Assembly: GCA_964373815.1 (NCBI GenBank)
Contig: CAYJWI010000016.1
Location: 1 to 25,651 of the forward strand
Direction: 5' to 3'
Length of the DNA stretch: 25,651 bases
From: UBA10205 sp964373815
GTDB taxonomy: Archaea; Iainarchaeota; Iainarchaeia; Iainarchaeales; Iainarchaeaceae
Every line of letters starts with the position of its first letter. Position 1 is the first letter of the stretch. A program made the translations under genes and the position numbers. The notes under the pieces are model-generated. The model was not told the DNA's origin. It saw only the letters and a list, made by a program, of their open reading frames with translations, and did no database searches. Positions 1 through 7,643 of this stretch are shown here, piece after piece.

Positions 1-11
1 CTTAACATTCA

Positions 12-19
12 TTTAAATT
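12..19 (+). promoter_or_regulatory. TATA box of the first gene (leaderless promoter)
   Basis: TTTAAATT is centred about 26 nt upstream of the ATG at 41. In archaea transcription starts about 25 nt downstream of the TATA box, so the mRNA would begin at or next to the start codon. No Shine-Dalgarno sequence is visible, which fits a leaderless transcript. Confidence 0.55.
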
Positions 20-40
20 CCTTTTTTTGTTAATCATTGC

Positions 41-868
41 ATGACCACAAAGAACGCCATACTGCTCATTGTAAAGCAGAACCCCGGGATTGACTACAAC
101 TCGCTTCTCAACAAGTTCGCACCCTCCTATTCAAACGCTAATTCCGCGCGCGCCGCCCTTTCGCGCTCGCTAAAGGACCTCACGGTTTTCGGGCTTGTGG
201 AGCGCAAGGAAAACAAGTTCTTTCTCGTGGGAAAGGGCGAGGCTGAAATTTACTCCGAGATAAAGAACAGGCTCGTGCTTGCCCTCAACTCCGCGATGAA
301 CGCGAGGCGCCCAGAAGAGAACATCGACTCGGTTGTCGAAAAGCTCCAAATCCTGATAGAGAGGGGGCGCCTTGACAAGGACCTCCTGAAGACTTCCAAG
401 AGTTCGCTCGACTTCTCCATATCCGAGCTCGAAACAGTCTCTTCAGGCCTTGAAAAAAAACTCAAGCACATAGAATACATTTCCAAGGTCTTCGGAGAGC
501 AGATAAAATCCCTAAAGGAGCTCGACTTCAATGATTCGTTCTCGAAGCCTTATCGGCGGGAGGCCTTTGCCGGCCTTGAGAAAATATTCTCCTCGCAGCC
601 GGACAGCGAGTTCCGGGTCGAGTGCGCAAACCCTGCCCTTCTGGAGCGGCTCGGCTCCGAGCTTTCCGGGAAAGTGAAGGGCGATTTGTTGCTCGTGCAA
701 AGGGAGCAGCTCCCGAAGCTTTTAGTTTTCCTTGAAAAGAACCCGCAGCCCTTCTCGCAGGAAGGCGTGAAAATCTTCTCCTCCGTGCTCAAGGCCGAGG
801 CGAAGGGCGAGAAGGTTTTGCTCTCGGGGCCGCATAGCGAGATTGAGAAATGGAGCAGGGGCGGATGA
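41..868 (+). CDS. Winged-helix DNA-binding-like protein with coiled coil
   Basis: A 275-aa soluble protein. Residues about 1-65 look like a winged-helix domain: three short helices, then a beta-wing around VERKENKFFLVGKG. Residues about 90-165 are charged helices with heptad-like spacing, probably a coiled coil. The C-terminal 80 residues form a small alpha/beta segment I do not recognise. The start is the ATG at 41, preceded by a TATA box at leaderless distance. The last bases overlap the next ORF as ATGA, so it is probably co-transcribed and translationally coupled with the HAD hydrolase. It could be a transcriptional regulator or a chromatin-associated factor; the family and target are unknown. 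Confidence 0.75.
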   Translation: MTTKNAILLIVKQNPGIDYNSLLNKFAPSYSNANSARAALSRSLKDLTVFGLVERKENKFFLVGKGEAEIYSEIKNRLVLALNSAMNARRPEENIDSVVEKLQILIERGRLDKDLLKTSKSSLDFSISELETVSSGLEKKLKHIEYISKVFGEQIKSLKELDFNDSFSKPYRREAFAGLEKIFSSQPDSEFRVECANPALLERLGSELSGKVKGDLLLVQREQLPKLLVFLEKNPQPFSQEGVKIFSSVLKAEAKGEKVLLSGPHSEIEKWSRGG

Positions 869-1464
869 AAAACCTGAAGGCGATTGTTTTCGACCTCAAC
901 GGGCTTTTCGTAAAGCCAATTGAGCAGGGCATAATCAAAAAATACTGCTCCGCAAGCGGCTTTGGCAAGTGGCTCGCCCTCTCAAATTACGCGTTGCTGA
1001 TAATTGATTTCGAGCGCGGGAAGCTCTCGCCAAAGGAATTCTGGAAAAAGGTTTTCCCGCAACTCACAGACAAGGACTATTCGGAGTTTGTTGAAAAGGA
1101 GTACGAGAAATGGGTTCCGCGCAACGAGGGGCTTTATTCGCTGTGCGGGCGGCTTTCGAAAAAGTACGCCCTCTACTGCCTCTCGAACTCTAACTTTTTG
1201 CAGGGAAAGTCCTGCCGCAAGCAAAAGCTCTACGCACCGTTCAAGGCTTTCTTCCTCTCGCACGAAACCGGGTTCCTAAAGCCCTTTCCCGGCGCGTTCA
1301 CGAACTTCCTCTCAAAAACAGGGCTCAAGGCAAAGGAGTGCGTCTTCATAGACGACTCGACCCCTAACGTGCTTTCCGCAATGGCCCTTGGGTTCAAGGC
1401 CCTCGTATACCAGGACAACGAGAGCCTGGAAAAAAAATTGGAAGAATTGGGCATCCTGAAATAA
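865..1464 (+). CDS. HAD-superfamily hydrolase-like protein
   Basis: A 199-aa protein with the HAD signatures in order: motif I FDLNGLF near residue 10, motif II CLSNSN near 105, motif III Lys in GFLKPFPG near 140, and motif IV FIDDS near 160. A helical cap lies between motifs I and II. The overall layout matches subfamily I (phosphoglycolate/haloacid type). Motif I carries Asn where phosphatases usually have the second Asp, so ordinary phosphatase acid/base chemistry may be altered. I chose the ATG at 865, which overlaps the upstream stop as ATGA and has a purine-rich GGAGCAGGGGCGG before it; an ATG at 850 is in frame. The substrate is unknown. Confidence 0.8.
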   Translation: MKNLKAIVFDLNGLFVKPIEQGIIKKYCSASGFGKWLALSNYALLIIDFERGKLSPKEFWKKVFPQLTDKDYSEFVEKEYEKWVPRNEGLYSLCGRLSKKYALYCLSNSNFLQGKSCRKQKLYAPFKAFFLSHETGFLKPFPGAFTNFLSKTGLKAKECVFIDDSTPNVLSAMALGFKALVYQDNESLEKKLEELGILK

Positions 1465-1476
1465 CCAATGCCGTGG

Positions 1477-2802
1477 CTATGCCGGGGTTCTTTTTAGATA
1501 GACAACCGTTCCGCCGCCATGCTGCGTTTCAATCAGCCCCACACCTTCCAGAAACCCATAAATATCCCTTGCCGTAGGAGACTGGAAAGCCCTCACCGCC
1601 ATTGTTATCTGTTTTCCTTTAGGGCCGATAAAGGACAAACCCCTTGCCAAGGCATTTATCTCATTCACGCCGAACCTTTGAATGAACGGTGTATTTTTCA
1701 GTGCCCTGACAAATATCCTTTGGGTAAGGGAACCGCTTGTAAAAAGCCTGGTGAGCGAATTCCCGCTCAAATTTTTATCAGCCAAAAGCCCTCTAAAGTA
1801 GGCGCTTGTTTCCGGGCTCTCCTTTCCTATTTCCCCGAGGCAATATTCGGCTTGGTTGAATGGCTGGCCAAGCTGCTTGCTTACTTCAGCAACTTCATCC
1901 ATTTGCTTAGCTCTTTCCGTTTCCGATTTCTCCCTTGGCACATGGCTTGCAATCCTCTCTTCCCTGGCCCCAAGTTTTCTTGCGGGGGCTATCGGGGCCA
2001 TGGGTTCTGCCTTTTGCCTCGGCTGCTTTCCGAACCTCGCCTTTATTTCATTACTGATGCTTTGCTCAAATTCCGCGTTCATTTGCCTAAACTTCGCCAA
2101 CGCAGCGGAATAGTCGCCGTGGCTTTCCCTTGAAATTCTCTTGAGGTTTTGGATGTGCACGGCATAATTTTTGCTTATCCACTTTTTCATCCTGTTTCTC
2201 TGCTCCGGATTCAGCCTTATTCCGCGGGAAGCTTTTTGCAGGAACATATTCACATCCTCGCGCATTTCCTGCGTTTCCCACCTGCAGCTCTTGCGAAGTT
2301 CGAGGTAACGCTTTTCTATTTCCGCCAGATTAATCCCGCCAATGACGCCTTTCAGGCCGTGCAGGTGCAGGTACATGGTCCCCGTCGCGGCAACCAGCTT
2401 CCTGTCAATCGGCATTTTACGCCCCTTCAAATATGCCTCGATTTTTCCGGGAAAGGCAAGAAGGAAGTTTTTGGCTTCCCTTTCGATAAGCCTGTGGGCG
2501 GCTATTCTAACTAACTTATTTACGTCTGGTTCACTCAATAAGCCAGGCTCACGCAAGGCCCCCAGTATATTGTCTGCATGGGCCTTGGGCGTTTTCCCGC
2601 TCTTCCCCACAAACCCGGCCACGAGCCTTGCGTGCCGCCTGATGAACTCACGCTTTTCATTTAGCTGGGCATTTTCAACTCCCGCCTCCTTAATCCTCGC
2701 TGCCTGCAGGTAGTCCGCAGAAAGCGGCGGGGCGCTGTGTTCGAACCTAAGCTTCCTCACAACATCTTTGGGCTGGGCTGCCCATGGGGATCTCTTCGGC
2801 AT
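1477..2802 (-). CDS. Hypothetical 441-aa helical protein with possible C-terminal winged helix
   Basis: I do not recognise this family. The protein is basic and almost entirely helical by eye. A charged Pro/Ala-rich linker near residues 265-285 separates an N-terminal part (many Arg/Lys, short Leu-rich helices) from a C-terminal part. The last 50 residues (SPTARDIYGFLEGVGLI, then a Gly-rich GGGTVVYL hairpin) look like the recognition helix and wing of a winged-helix domain. There is no signal peptide or transmembrane segment. The ATG at 2802 has TTTTAAAGG about 26 nt upstream, which supports this start and a leaderless mRNA. It converges with the HAD gene, with 12 nt between stops. A nucleic-acid-binding role is plausible but unproven. 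Confidence 0.75.
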   Translation of the reverse strand: MPKRSPWAAQPKDVVRKLRFEHSAPPLSADYLQAARIKEAGVENAQLNEKREFIRRHARLVAGFVGKSGKTPKAHADNILGALREPGLLSEPDVNKLVRIAAHRLIEREAKNFLLAFPGKIEAYLKGRKMPIDRKLVAATGTMYLHLHGLKGVIGGINLAEIEKRYLELRKSCRWETQEMREDVNMFLQKASRGIRLNPEQRNRMKKWISKNYAVHIQNLKRISRESHGDYSAALAKFRQMNAEFEQSISNEIKARFGKQPRQKAEPMAPIAPARKLGAREERIASHVPREKSETERAKQMDEVAEVSKQLGQPFNQAEYCLGEIGKESPETSAYFRGLLADKNLSGNSLTRLFTSGSLTQRIFVRALKNTPFIQRFGVNEINALARGLSFIGPKGKQITMAVRAFQSPTARDIYGFLEGVGLIETQHGGGTVVYLKRTPA

Positions 2803-2861
2803 GCAAAAATTAAACGCTGCCCGCCTTTAAAACCCTTGCTGAAATTCTGGATAAAACGGGA

Positions 2862-2945
2862 CGCGGAGGATGGGATTTGAACCCACGCTCCCTTTCGGGA
2901 ACACGCTCTCGAGGCGTGCGCATTGGACCGCTCTGCCACCTCCGC
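2862..2945 (-). tRNA. tRNA-Ser (anticodon CGA)
   Basis: Read on the minus strand, the acceptor stem GCGGAGG pairs with CCTCCGC. The D arm begins with a canonical A box (TGGCAGAGCGG). The anticodon stem CACGC/GCGTG encloses the loop CTCGAGA with anticodon CGA, reading UCG Ser codons. A long variable arm TCCC-GAAA-GGGA marks a class II tRNA, and the T arm carries GGTTCAAATCC. The discriminator base is G, as expected for tRNA-Ser. CCA is not encoded, so it would be added by CCA-adding enzyme. No intron is visible. Confidence 0.97.
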
Positions 2946-2948
2946 AAC

Positions 2949-2979
2949 CTTTTTCTTTTCTCTGCGAGAAAAGAAAAAG
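2949..2979 (-). repeat. Perfect 14-bp inverted repeat in the tRNA-Ser leader
   Basis: CTTTTTCTTTTCTC and its exact complement GAGAAAAGAAAAAG are separated by 3 nt (TGC). The element ends 4 nt before the tRNA 5' end, so on the tRNA strand it lies in the pre-tRNA 5' leader. Arms are pure pyrimidine/purine. It could be a leader hairpin, a processing or termination structure, or a regulator site. Confidence 0.8.
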
Positions 2980-3104
2980 CTTGGCCAAAAAGAAAAGAGG
3001 CCCGTTAATGTTTATAACTCTGACGAAGACAGAAAAGCAGCCTTTGGCTTAAATGGCTCACAACTGTAAAGGAAAGGCGTAAACCCTTCCAAAAAGAAAA
3101 AAAC

Positions 3105-3130
3105 CGAAACGCCGCTTTTAAGGCGTTTCG
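3105..3130 (-). terminator. Hairpin terminator of the DUF4013 gene
   Basis: On the minus strand CGAAACGCC and GGCGTTTCG form a perfect 9-bp stem around an 8-nt loop that contains the stop codon. The stem is followed at once by a T-rich run (GTTTTTTTCTTTTT). Stem plus T-tract fits intrinsic termination of the gene ending at 3118. Confidence 0.7.
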
Positions 3131-3801
3131 CTGAATACGTTTGCCATGAGGGTGTACATTGTTACTTGGTTGAGGAAGCTCAAAACCCCCGCCGCCACGA
3201 ATATCCCTATTATTGGCACTAGGGCTATTATTGTCGCCAGGATTCCCAGCACGACTACATAGATTACGTACACTATTAACGTTACCCAGTAGGTCGCTGT
3301 GAGGACTTTCTTGAGGATTTGGCTGAATTTGAATGCCGAACCAAAAGACCCCTCTTTTATGTAGAACTGGACTCCCATTGATGCGAACAGTGCGCCTACC
3401 ACTCCCAGTATGACTGCGAGCAGGAAGAATACGCCGCCTGTCCCGAGGCCTGCAATTATTGCCGATGTCAGTGCCGCTGTATCGCCGCTGATAAGGCCCC
3501 CTATCGCGCCTCCTGCGCCGACAAGAAAACCTGCCACCGCAACAGCAAAGAGTATCGCTGCTGGCAGTTCATATATTATACTAATGATTAATACAAACAC
3601 CAAATCCTTGATGTAAGTGACTATCTGGTTAGGGTCCCACTTGGGGAGGCTCTTCTCCCCCTTCTGGGCCGTTCTTGCTGCGCCTACAGCATAACCTAGA
3701 TTGAGGAGCCCGACTATTGGGATAAAACCGACGATTATCCCTATTATCAAGGTCGGAATGTCCTGAAATGGCCTCTTTATTGCCGAAACATAATCAACCA
3801 T
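3118..3801 (-). CDS. DUF4013 family membrane protein
   Basis: A 227-aa integral membrane protein with about five to six hydrophobic segments (around residues 15-40, 65-95, 115-140, 165-195 and 200-220), rich in Gly/Ala/Ile/Val. The N-terminal pattern (DYVSAIKRPFQD, then a hydrophobic stretch with GFIPIVG) and the length match DUF4013, a family of archaeal membrane proteins of unknown function that I recognise by pattern. The ATG at 3801 has a strong ribosome binding site (TTGGAGGTGGGC) about 7 nt upstream, and a TATA-like GTTTAAAATAA lies further up. It is divergent from the small membrane protein at 3999, which may be functionally related. No catalytic motif is visible. Confidence 0.85.
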   Translation of the reverse strand: MVDYVSAIKRPFQDIPTLIIGIIVGFIPIVGLLNLGYAVGAARTAQKGEKSLPKWDPNQIVTYIKDLVFVLIISIIYELPAAILFAVAVAGFLVGAGGAIGGLISGDTAALTSAIIAGLGTGGVFFLLAVILGVVGALFASMGVQFYIKEGSFGSAFKFSQILKKVLTATYWVTLIVYVIYVVVLGILATIIALVPIIGIFVAAGVLSFLNQVTMYTLMANVFSETP

Positions 3802-3998
3802 TTTTGCCCACCTCCAAATTTGTGGTTTTAGTATTAGAGGCTTTTCTTTATTTTAAACATATCGTCATTTGCCATTAGGGACTTTTGCCAAGGACGAAAA
3901 TCAGCCCAAAACTTCTGCAATTGTCTTAATTAGTGCCGTCAGCCACCACAAGTTTTTTATAGGCCAGTTGAGTTTTGGGTTCAAGGAGGTGCTTTGCA

Positions 3999-4373
3999 AT
4001 GGCATCAAACCAACAGGTAGGAGGTTATGCGTTCCTTGCAGGAGCTGCAATCGCGATTATAGCGGGATTGCTCTCGGCAGCTGGACAAGCCAGCGTGTTA
4101 GGATCGGCTGGTGCCTGGGTACCATTAGTATTGGTAATCCTGGGGCTTGTTGTCGGATTCCTTAACATAAAAGACAAGGAAGTCGACAGGTTCATCATAG
4201 CTTCCATCGCATTACTGGGCCTCGCCGGATCGGCGGGAGGACTGAACCAGATACCCGCAATTGGGGTGTATTTGGTCAGCGTAGTCCAGAATGTGGCTGT
4301 GTTCGTTGCGCCGGCAGTTTTGCTTGTGGCATTGACCACAATCAAGTCGATGGCGTCAGAACAGGTAAACTGA
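3999..4373 (+). CDS. Small four-helix membrane protein
   Basis: A 124-aa, very hydrophobic protein with about four membrane segments (residues near 8-28, 35-55, 65-85 and 90-115) and short polar loops; the loop NIKDKEVDR follows the second helix. The start is the ATG at 3999, with a near-perfect Shine-Dalgarno AAGGAGGTG 7 nt upstream and a TATA-like TTTTTTATAGG about 40 nt upstream. The strong ribosome binding site suggests high expression. It is divergent from the DUF4013 gene. I do not know a function; the Gly/Ala packing and lack of polar membrane residues suggest a structural membrane protein rather than a transporter. Confidence 0.85.
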   Translation: MASNQQVGGYAFLAGAAIAIIAGLLSAAGQASVLGSAGAWVPLVLVILGLVVGFLNIKDKEVDRFIIASIALLGLAGSAGGLNQIPAIGVYLVSVVQNVAVFVAPAVLLVALTTIKSMASEQVN

Positions 4374-4427
4374 AGCTTTTACAAGCTCCCGATACCGGGA
4401 AGAGGCATCCCATTTCATGCTTCTTTC

Positions 4428-4452
4428 CAAACTTTTTCTTTTTCCTTTATTT
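4428..4452 (+). terminator. T-rich terminator region
   Basis: AACTTTTTCTTTTTCCTTTATTTATT lies about 60 nt after the stop of the small membrane protein gene. Archaeal RNA polymerase terminates at such T-rich tracts without needing a hairpin. A weak GC stem (TCCCG/CGGGA) lies a little upstream. Confidence 0.45.
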
Positions 4453-4497
4453 ATTGGCTTAGCCATTTTGAGGTTCTTCTTTTGAATTAAAGTTTTG

Positions 4498-4785
4498 TTA
4501 CCTATTCAGCGCTGCGACGAGCTTTTCGGCGGCTTTCCTCGCCTCTTCCTTTTCGTGCGTGGATTTGACGAGTATTTTCCCGCTCTTGTAGAGCGAGAGG
4601 TTCCTTCCCGCGATTTTTAGCATCAAGAGGAACGGGGTTTCGATTTCGACAAAGACCTCGTTTTTGCGCAGCTTTTTCGCGGCGGCCTCGAGGTCCATGC
4701 TTGTCTCTTCCTTTGGCACGAACTCGAAGTCAGCGCTAGAGCTGCAGGGCTTTCCTGCGTAATCCTTGAGTCTGAGCATTGCCAT
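4498..4785 (-). CDS. Small protein resembling one TBP-like repeat
   Basis: A 95-aa soluble alpha/beta protein. The C-terminal half (a hydrophobic strand, LYKSGKILVKS, then the helix EEARKAAEKLVAAL) resembles half of a TATA-binding-protein fold, in which strands ending in a xSGKxxxxG-like turn are followed by a long helix. TBP itself has two repeats; only one is seen here, so homology is an inference. The ATG at 4785 lies 1 nt after the stop of the upstream regulator, with GGGAGTGAG as ribosome binding site, so it is translationally coupled. It could dimerise to form a saddle or act as an accessory subunit of the regulator. Confidence 0.7.
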   Translation of the reverse strand: MAMLRLKDYAGKPCSSSADFEFVPKEETSMDLEAAAKKLRKNEVFVEIETPFLLMLKIAGRNLSLYKSGKILVKSTHEKEEARKAAEKLVAALNR

Positions 4786-4786
4786 C

Positions 4787-5740
4787 TCACTCCCGAAACT
4801 CGACTTCATCTATAATCCCATCGCCGTTCACATCAAGGCCCTCGACCACGCGGCCGAATGTCCTGCCATCGTTCGGGTTCGGCTTGCCTGTTTTCGCGGC
4901 GTGCTTTGTGAGCGCGATTATTGCAGAAATAGTCCCGGTGTTCCTCTTTCCAGCAAGCACGAGTATCCACTTCCCCTTGAAGTAGGGGTGGGGCATTTTT
5001 TCAATTATGCCGATTGAATCCTCGGTATATTCCTTCCCTGAAAGCGAGGAGCTTATTGTCCAGTTGCCGCCCGAAGGCACGAACTTTATCGGCAGGAACC
5101 CGTTTGCCTGCTCCGCGAGCTTGTTTGTCACTGGCCCCCCGAGTATTACGAGGTTCGAGTTCTCGTGCTTCAAATCCTTTACCATTGTGTCGAGGAAAAC
5201 GAGCGGGAATTCAAACCCAGCGCAGTTCGCCCCGATGAAAGCGCAGAGCTCGGCAGCGAGGTGGCCGTCGCGCGCCCTTGCCTTGAAAGGCCCGTGCGGG
5301 TCGGGCGAGCCCACGACGATTTTCGCGCAAAAAATCCCGTTCTTGAGGAATTCCGAAAGGAACCCCGATGCTGCTGTTTTAGAAGGCCCGCTTCTCTTGA
5401 GAACCCTTGTGCCGGCCCCTGCCTTGATGTCTGGCACAACCGAAAAGGATTGGAACGCCGCGCTGTAATACTTGGCGCTCGCGCCGTTGCGCTCCTCTGT
5501 CCTCTCGACCGCTATAAGGCCGGCGTTGCTTAGCTGTTTTATGCAATAGTAGACTTTCTGGGCGTCCATCGAAAGCTCCTTTGCCAAAGATGCCGGGTAG
5601 CCTTCCTTTTCGGCGAGCCTTGCGAAAATGACCCAGCAGTCCTTGTTTAGGAGGGGCCGCAGCCTCGAGGCATCGCTAATTACCTTTGTCTGGAGCTCTA
5701 TTTCGCCCTCTTTTCCTTCTATTATAACCCTGTCCAACAA
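4787..5740 (-). CDS. Winged-helix protein with S-layer-like domain and EF-hand loop
   Basis: A 317-aa protein. Residues about 25-95 form an ArsR/MarR-like winged helix (YPASLAKELSMDAQKVYYCIKQL is the helix-turn-helix core). A linker follows. Residues about 125-290 resemble the C-terminal domain of archaeal S-layer proteins: a ready-to-align NLVILGGPVTNKLAE motif, a conserved NWT strand and WILVLAG. The end carries DVNGDGIIDEVE, matching the 12-residue EF-hand calcium loop at positions 1, 3, 5, 6, 8, 9 and 12. No signal peptide or membrane segment precedes the winged helix, so the protein should be cytoplasmic. The start is TTG at 5740 or 5737, behind AAGGGTGG. A dyad overlaps its promoter. 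Confidence 0.8.
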   Translation of the reverse strand: MLDRVIIEGKEGEIELQTKVISDASRLRPLLNKDCWVIFARLAEKEGYPASLAKELSMDAQKVYYCIKQLSNAGLIAVERTEERNGASAKYYSAAFQSFSVVPDIKAGAGTRVLKRSGPSKTAASGFLSEFLKNGIFCAKIVVGSPDPHGPFKARARDGHLAAELCAFIGANCAGFEFPLVFLDTMVKDLKHENSNLVILGGPVTNKLAEQANGFLPIKFVPSGGNWTISSSLSGKEYTEDSIGIIEKMPHPYFKGKWILVLAGKRNTGTISAIIALTKHAAKTGKPNPNDGRTFGRVVEGLDVNGDGIIDEVEFRE

Positions 5741-5762
5741 ACCACCCTTAACTATTTCATAG

Positions 5763-5791
5763 TAGTATTAGAGTTTTTATACTAATAGTAT
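5763..5791. promoter_or_regulatory. Promoter with dyad operator ahead of the winged-helix gene
   Basis: On the minus strand TATAAAAAC (5780-5772) would start transcription near 5750. Overlapping its upstream side is the perfect dyad ATACTA-A-TAGTAT (5779-5791). TAGTATTAGAG (5763-5773) also occurs at 3829-3839 ahead of the DUF4013 gene. The dyad is a natural candidate for autoregulation by the winged-helix protein; that is inference. Confidence 0.45.
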
Positions 5792-5799
5792 GTTTCTTC

Positions 5800-5807
5800 T
5801 TTTTAAG
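5800..5807 (+). promoter_or_regulatory. TATA box of glmS
   Basis: TTTTTAAG is centred about 30 nt upstream of the glmS ATG at 5834. No Shine-Dalgarno sequence precedes the ATG, so glmS appears to be transcribed as a nearly leaderless mRNA heading the hexosamine operon. Confidence 0.5.
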
Positions 5808-5833
5808 CTTTTTCCCCCATAGAGACCATAAGC

Positions 5834-7612
5834 ATGTGCGGGATTGTAGGAGTTATAGGCCCTGATGCCCTTGGGAAAGTCTTCTCCGGGCTCAAGGCGC
5901 TCGAATACAGGGGTTATGATTCCTGGGGCATTGCAGTGCCTGAAGGAAAAACTTTTTATGTAGAAAAGCGCGTGGGTAAAATCGGCGATGCACAGCTTTC
6001 GAAAAACTTTTCCGGCGCGAAGGCTGCAATAGGCCACACCCGCTGGGCAACGCATGGCAAAGTGGTTGAGAAGAACGCGCACCCGCACCTCTCGATGGAC
6101 GGTTCGGTTGCGATAGTCCACAACGGCATTGTCGAGAACTTCTCCGAGCTCAAGGCCGGGCTAATGGGGAAGGGCTATGTTTTCCGCTCGGACACTGATT
6201 CTGAAGTGATAGCAAACCTCGTGCAGGAGAAAATGGAAAAAAACAATTTCGAGGACGCGGTGAGGCTTTCAATGCTCGAAACAGAGGGGGGCTATGCAAT
6301 CGCCGCAATGGCGGCGGGCGAGAACAAGATTGTCTGCGTGCGGAACGGCTCGCCGCTTGTGCTTGGAATAGACAAGGGAGAATTTTTCGTGGCTTCGGAC
6401 GCCACTGCATTCCTTGAGCACACGCGCAGCGCGGTTTTCCTAGAAGATTCCTCACTTGCCGTGCTCGCCGAAGGCGGGGTAAAGGTTTTCAATGTAGAAA
6501 ACGGAAAGGAAATCAGATTCTCGCCAAAGCAGCTTACGTGGAACGTCGAGCAGGCAAAGAAGGGGAGATTTGCGCATTTCATGTTAAAGGAAATCCATGA
6601 GCAGCCACTTGTAATAGAGTCTGCGGTAAAGCAGGATCCTTATTCTTTTGGCAACTTTTTGAATTTTTTAAAAACAAGAAAAAAAATTGTTTTGGTAGGC
6701 TGTGGTTCATCCTATCATGCGTGCCTTTTAGGCGCCAAGAATTTCAATTCGGTAGGGTTGGAAGCCTATGCGTTCTTGGCTTCGGAATTTAATTTGAATA
6801 TTAATGAAGAAGAAGTGCTCATATTGGCTGTGAGCCAGAGCGGGGAAACTGCCGATGTCATCGAAGTGATAAAACAGGCCAAGAACAACCATGTCCCTGT
6901 TTTGAGCATTGTAAATGTCATGGATTCAACGATAATGAGGATGTCTAATTGCAGTTTGCTCCTTAATGCTGGTCCTGAAATATGCGTATTGTCAACAAAA
7001 ACATTTACTGCGCAGGTAGCGATGCTTTCCCTTATATCAAAAGTTTATGGGGGTTATATAAGGCAGGGTGAGCGATATGAAAAAGCAATGAACTCAATGG
7101 TGGCGGAGTTTAGTAAAATTGGGGAAGCCATAAATGGAGTATTAAATTCAAAAGCTGAAGATGTCAAGAACCTTGCAAAAAAATTGAAAAATCATAAGGA
7201 TATATTTGTGATTGGAAGAGGCACAGCATATCCTTTGGCTCTTGAAGGCGCCCTGAAAATAAAAGAAGTAAGCTACATTCATGCCGAAGGATTTGCCGGG
7301 GGGGAGCTAAAACATGGCGCAATGGCACTGCTAGAAGAAGGTACGCCAGTCATTGTTCTTTCTACTCCTGAAACAAGAAAGGAAATTTTAAGTAACGCAA
7401 TGGAAATGAAAAGCAGGGGCGCTTATATAATAGGATTTGATTCTGAAGATAGTGCTATTTATGATAGGCACATATCAATTCCCGATTTGGGGTGTGCCAA
7501 CCCAATTAGCTTAATTGTCCCAATCCAGATGTTAGCTTATTATTTGGCTGTCATCAAAAAACTTGACCCAGACAAGCCAAGAAACTTAGCAAAAAGCTGT
7601 ACCGTTAAATAG
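5834..7612 (+). CDS. glmS: Glutamine--fructose-6-phosphate aminotransferase (isomerizing)
   Basis: Makes glucosamine-6-phosphate from fructose-6-phosphate and glutamine, the first step to UDP-GlcNAc. The full length of 592 aa is normal. The N-terminal glutaminase starts MCGIVGVIG, so Cys2 becomes the nucleophile after Met removal; GHTRWATHG and the NGIVEN motif follow. The C-terminal half holds two SIS domains (VGCGSSYHAC, SQSGETADV, STKTFTAQ; then GRGTAYPLALEGALK, EGFAGGELKHG) and ends canonically in DPDKPRNLAKS. The gene is compositionally split: up to about 6580 it is GC-rich with GAG/AAG/CTC codons, after about 6660 it is AT-rich with AAA/GAA/TTG/ATA codons. The switch sits near the junction between glutaminase and isomerase domains (residues about 245-275). 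A homing endonuclease gene follows directly. Confidence 0.97.
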   Translation: MCGIVGVIGPDALGKVFSGLKALEYRGYDSWGIAVPEGKTFYVEKRVGKIGDAQLSKNFSGAKAAIGHTRWATHGKVVEKNAHPHLSMDGSVAIVHNGIVENFSELKAGLMGKGYVFRSDTDSEVIANLVQEKMEKNNFEDAVRLSMLETEGGYAIAAMAAGENKIVCVRNGSPLVLGIDKGEFFVASDATAFLEHTRSAVFLEDSSLAVLAEGGVKVFNVENGKEIRFSPKQLTWNVEQAKKGRFAHFMLKEIHEQPLVIESAVKQDPYSFGNFLNFLKTRKKIVLVGCGSSYHACLLGAKNFNSVGLEAYAFLASEFNLNINEEEVLILAVSQSGETADVIEVIKQAKNNHVPVLSIVNVMDSTIMRMSNCSLLLNAGPEICVLSTKTFTAQVAMLSLISKVYGGYIRQGERYEKAMNSMVAEFSKIGEAINGVLNSKAEDVKNLAKKLKNHKDIFVIGRGTAYPLALEGALKIKEVSYIHAEGFAGGELKHGAMALLEEGTPVIVLSTPETRKEILSNAMEMKSRGAYIIGFDSEDSAIYDRHISIPDLGCANPISLIVPIQMLAYYLAVIKKLDPDKPRNLAKSCTVK

Positions 7613-7643
7613 GTTTTTAGTATGTTTGCCAGTTTTCTGTTAT

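Noticed and set aside
1519..2713. Several plus-strand ORFs opposite the 441-aa gene
   Set aside because: No promoter or ribosome binding site, and codon periodicity favours the minus-strand frame with its TATA box.
2757..3052. Two short ORFs, one on each strand, across the tRNA gene
   Set aside because: Their sequence is the tRNA-Ser gene read as protein, a well-known artefact; the cloverleaf is unambiguous.
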